Shown in pieces: positions 62,718 to 64,000 of a stretch of 64,000 nucleotides of DNA. Each line of letters begins with the position of its first letter. Position 1 is the stretch's first letter. Position numbers and translations under genes: made by a program. The stretch is from DATAQC01 sp039649175 (GTDB lineage: Bacteria; Actinomycetota; Acidimicrobiia; Acidimicrobiales; AC-14). The notes beneath the pieces are model-generated. The model was not told the origin of the DNA, did no database searches, and saw only the letters and a program-made list of their open reading frames with translations. The stretch is from assembly GCA_039649175.1 (NCBI GenBank), contig JBBWZS010000110.1, forward strand, positions 1-64,000. Direction: 5' to 3'.

Positions 62718-62900
62718 ATGAGCGACGCCTTGGTCGGCGACGGTGCCCAGGTGCTGCTGGTGGTGGCCGTGGGCGGCATGCTGTGGTCGGCGGTGGCCCG
62801 GCTGCGGCGGGGGCGCATCGGCGTCGTGCGCTGTCGAGCGTGCGGGCGTCCCGGGTCGCGCGCCTACCCGCGGTGCCCGTGGTGTGAAGAACCGAGCTGA
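62718..62900 (+). CDS. Small membrane-anchored zinc-ribbon protein
   Basis: A 60-residue protein: one hydrophobic helix (about residues 8-25), a basic stretch (ARLRRGRIGVVR) and a C-terminal CRACG...CPWC ribbon able to bind one zinc. Start ATG 62718. It ends 19 nt before the next gene in the same direction. No family recognised. Confidence 0.6.
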   Translation: MSDALVGDGAQVLLVVAVGGMLWSAVARLRRGRIGVVRCRACGRPGSRAYPRCPWCEEPS

Positions 62901-62919
62901 ACGGTCCTAGCCTCGTTCC

Positions 62920-64000
62920 ATGAACCGTCTGGCCGGCGAGACGAGCCCGTACCTGCAGCAGCACAAGGACAATCCCGTGGACTGGTACCCCTGGGGTGAC
63001 GAGGCCTTCGCCCGGGCCCGGGCCGAGGACCGGCCGGTGCTGTTGTCGGTGGGGTACGCCGCGTGCCACTGGTGCCACGTGATGGCCCACGAGTCCTTCG
63101 AGGACCCGGCGACGGCCGCGGTGATGAACGAGTTGTTCGTCAACATCAAGGTCGACCGCGAGGAGCGACCCGATGTCGACGCCGTGTACATGGAGGCGGT
63201 CCAGGCCATGAGCGGTCACGGCGGGTGGCCCATGACCATGTTCCTCACGCCCGAGGGGAAGCCCTTCTTCGGCGGCACGTACTTCCCGCCCCAGGCCCGC
63301 CCCGGGCTGCCGGCCTTCGTCGAGGTGTGCCGGGCGGTGGCCGAGGCGTGGGCCGACAGGCGGGACCGCGTCACCGAGCAGGCGGCCGAGCTCAGCGCCG
63401 CCTTGGGCCGAATGGGCGACCTGGCCCCGAGCGGGGGCCGGCGCCCCGGCCCCGAGGCCTCCGTCGCCGCCAGAGACGCCCTCGCCGGCTCGTTCGACCC
63501 GCAGTGGGGAGGCTTCGGACGGTCCCCCAAGTTCCCCCAGCCCGACACCATCGAGGTCCTCCTCCGCCTCCACGCCCGAACGGGCGACCCCGAAGCCCTG
63601 GCCATGGCCACCACCACCCTCGACGCCATGGCCGCCGGGGGCATCTACGACCACCTGGGCGGAGGCTTCCACCGCTACTCGGTCGACCGCCGGTGGCTCG
63701 TCCCCCACTTCGAGAAGATGCTCTACGACCAGGCCCTGCTCGTGCAGGCCTACCTGCACGCCTGGCAGCTCACGGGCGAGGAGCGCCACCTCCAGGTCCT
63801 CACCGAGACCGTCGAGTACGTGCGGCGGGACCTGCGCCACCCTGAGGGGGGCTTCTTCTCGTCGGAGGACGCCGACTCCGAGGGCGTCGAGGGCAAGTTC
63901 TACGTGTGGTCGGCCGACGAGCTGGCGGCGGTGGCCGGGCCCGATGCCGACGAGGCGGCCACGTGGTGGGGCGTGAGCGAGGCCGGCAACTTCCACGAGC
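62920..64000 (+). CDS. Thioredoxin-like DUF255 protein (YyaL/SSP411 family), 3' truncated by the window
   Basis: The first 360 residues of a protein usually about 650-700 long. The N-terminal thioredoxin-like domain has NRLAGETSPYLQQHKDNPVDW, the CHWC motif (C49, C52), VKVDREERPDVD and GGWPMTMFLTP. This is followed by the start of an alpha/alpha-barrel with GFGRSPKFPQPD, GGIYDHLGGGFHRYSVD and PHFEKMLYDQA. These are the defining motifs of the family, whose biochemical role is unsettled. ATG 62920; the reading frame continues past 64000. Confidence 0.93.
   Translation, partial: MNRLAGETSPYLQQHKDNPVDWYPWGDEAFARARAEDRPVLLSVGYAACHWCHVMAHESFEDPATAAVMNELFVNIKVDREERPDVDAVYMEAVQAMSGHGGWPMTMFLTPEGKPFFGGTYFPPQARPGLPAFVEVCRAVAEAWADRRDRVTEQAAELSAALGRMGDLAPSGGRRPGPEASVAARDALAGSFDPQWGGFGRSPKFPQPDTIEVLLRLHARTGDPEALAMATTTLDAMAAGGIYDHLGGGFHRYSVDRRWLVPHFEKMLYDQALLVQAYLHAWQLTGEERHLQVLTETVEYVRRDLRHPEGGFFSSEDADSEGVEGKFYVWSADELAAVAGPDADEAATWWGVSEAGNFHE

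Overview
High-GC actinobacterial chromosome segment, most likely from the class Acidimicrobiia. Supporting signs are a mycothiol synthase gene (mshD), a mycothiol-dependent-isomerase-type protein, an InhA-type enoyl reductase, a discrete actinobacterial FAS-II cluster, small proteins with a WWQASDGRWYPP-type N-terminus, frequent GTG/TTG starts and promoters that sit almost on top of start codons. No transposase, integrase, prophage, CRISPR array or rRNA was seen. Three tRNA genes are present: Cys(GCA), Val(TAC) and Leu(CAA).

Layout. 0.4-2.3 kb: leuA behind a leucine-rich leader peptide and an attenuator. 2.3-15.6 kb: housekeeping genes (aldehyde dehydrogenase, methyltransferase, HAD phosphatase, class I FBP aldolase, a two-component pair, a phosphoribulokinase-like kinase, a class A PBP and lipoproteins). 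15.6-16.4 kb: a compact cluster of Cys-rich small genes. It includes a 38-residue metallothionein-like peptide behind a MerR-family-type promoter, and a DUF1059-like gene whose first conserved Cys codon is TGA. 16.5-19 kb: a large secreted beta-propeller (RCC1) protein. 19-23.7 kb: two tRNAs, a candidate structured RNA and an accessory-looking pocket with a toxin-antitoxin-like pair. 23.9-34.6 kb: oxidoreductases, an esterase, a glycosyltransferase/deacetylase pair and envelope proteins.

34.4-41.7 kb is a FAS-II operon on the minus strand, read fabD, a lysine-less biotinyl-domain protein, fabH, fabG, acpP, fabF, a carboxyltransferase, fabI/inhA and a small zinc protein. 41.9-46.7 kb, directly upstream on the same strand, is trpC, a degenerate TrpB2 paralogue, trpF, trpB and trpA. 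46.8-48.8 kb is an OmpR-type two-component system. 48.8-57.7 kb is the minus-strand operon hisD-hisC-hisB-hisH-hisA-hisF-hisI-trpE-ygfZ, which places the first tryptophan enzyme in the histidine operon. 58-64 kb: nth, mshD, a VIT-family transporter, rlmN, small envelope proteins and the 5' part of a DUF255/thioredoxin-like gene that runs off the window.

The most unusual items are the metal-responsive small-gene cluster with its selenoprotein candidate, two catalytically stripped paralogues (TrpB2-like and biotinyl-like) kept inside biosynthetic operons, a 30-bp in-frame repeat found in two unrelated genes, the leucine attenuator with an apparently leaderless leader peptide, and three genes whose homologous reading frame extends upstream of any canonical start codon.
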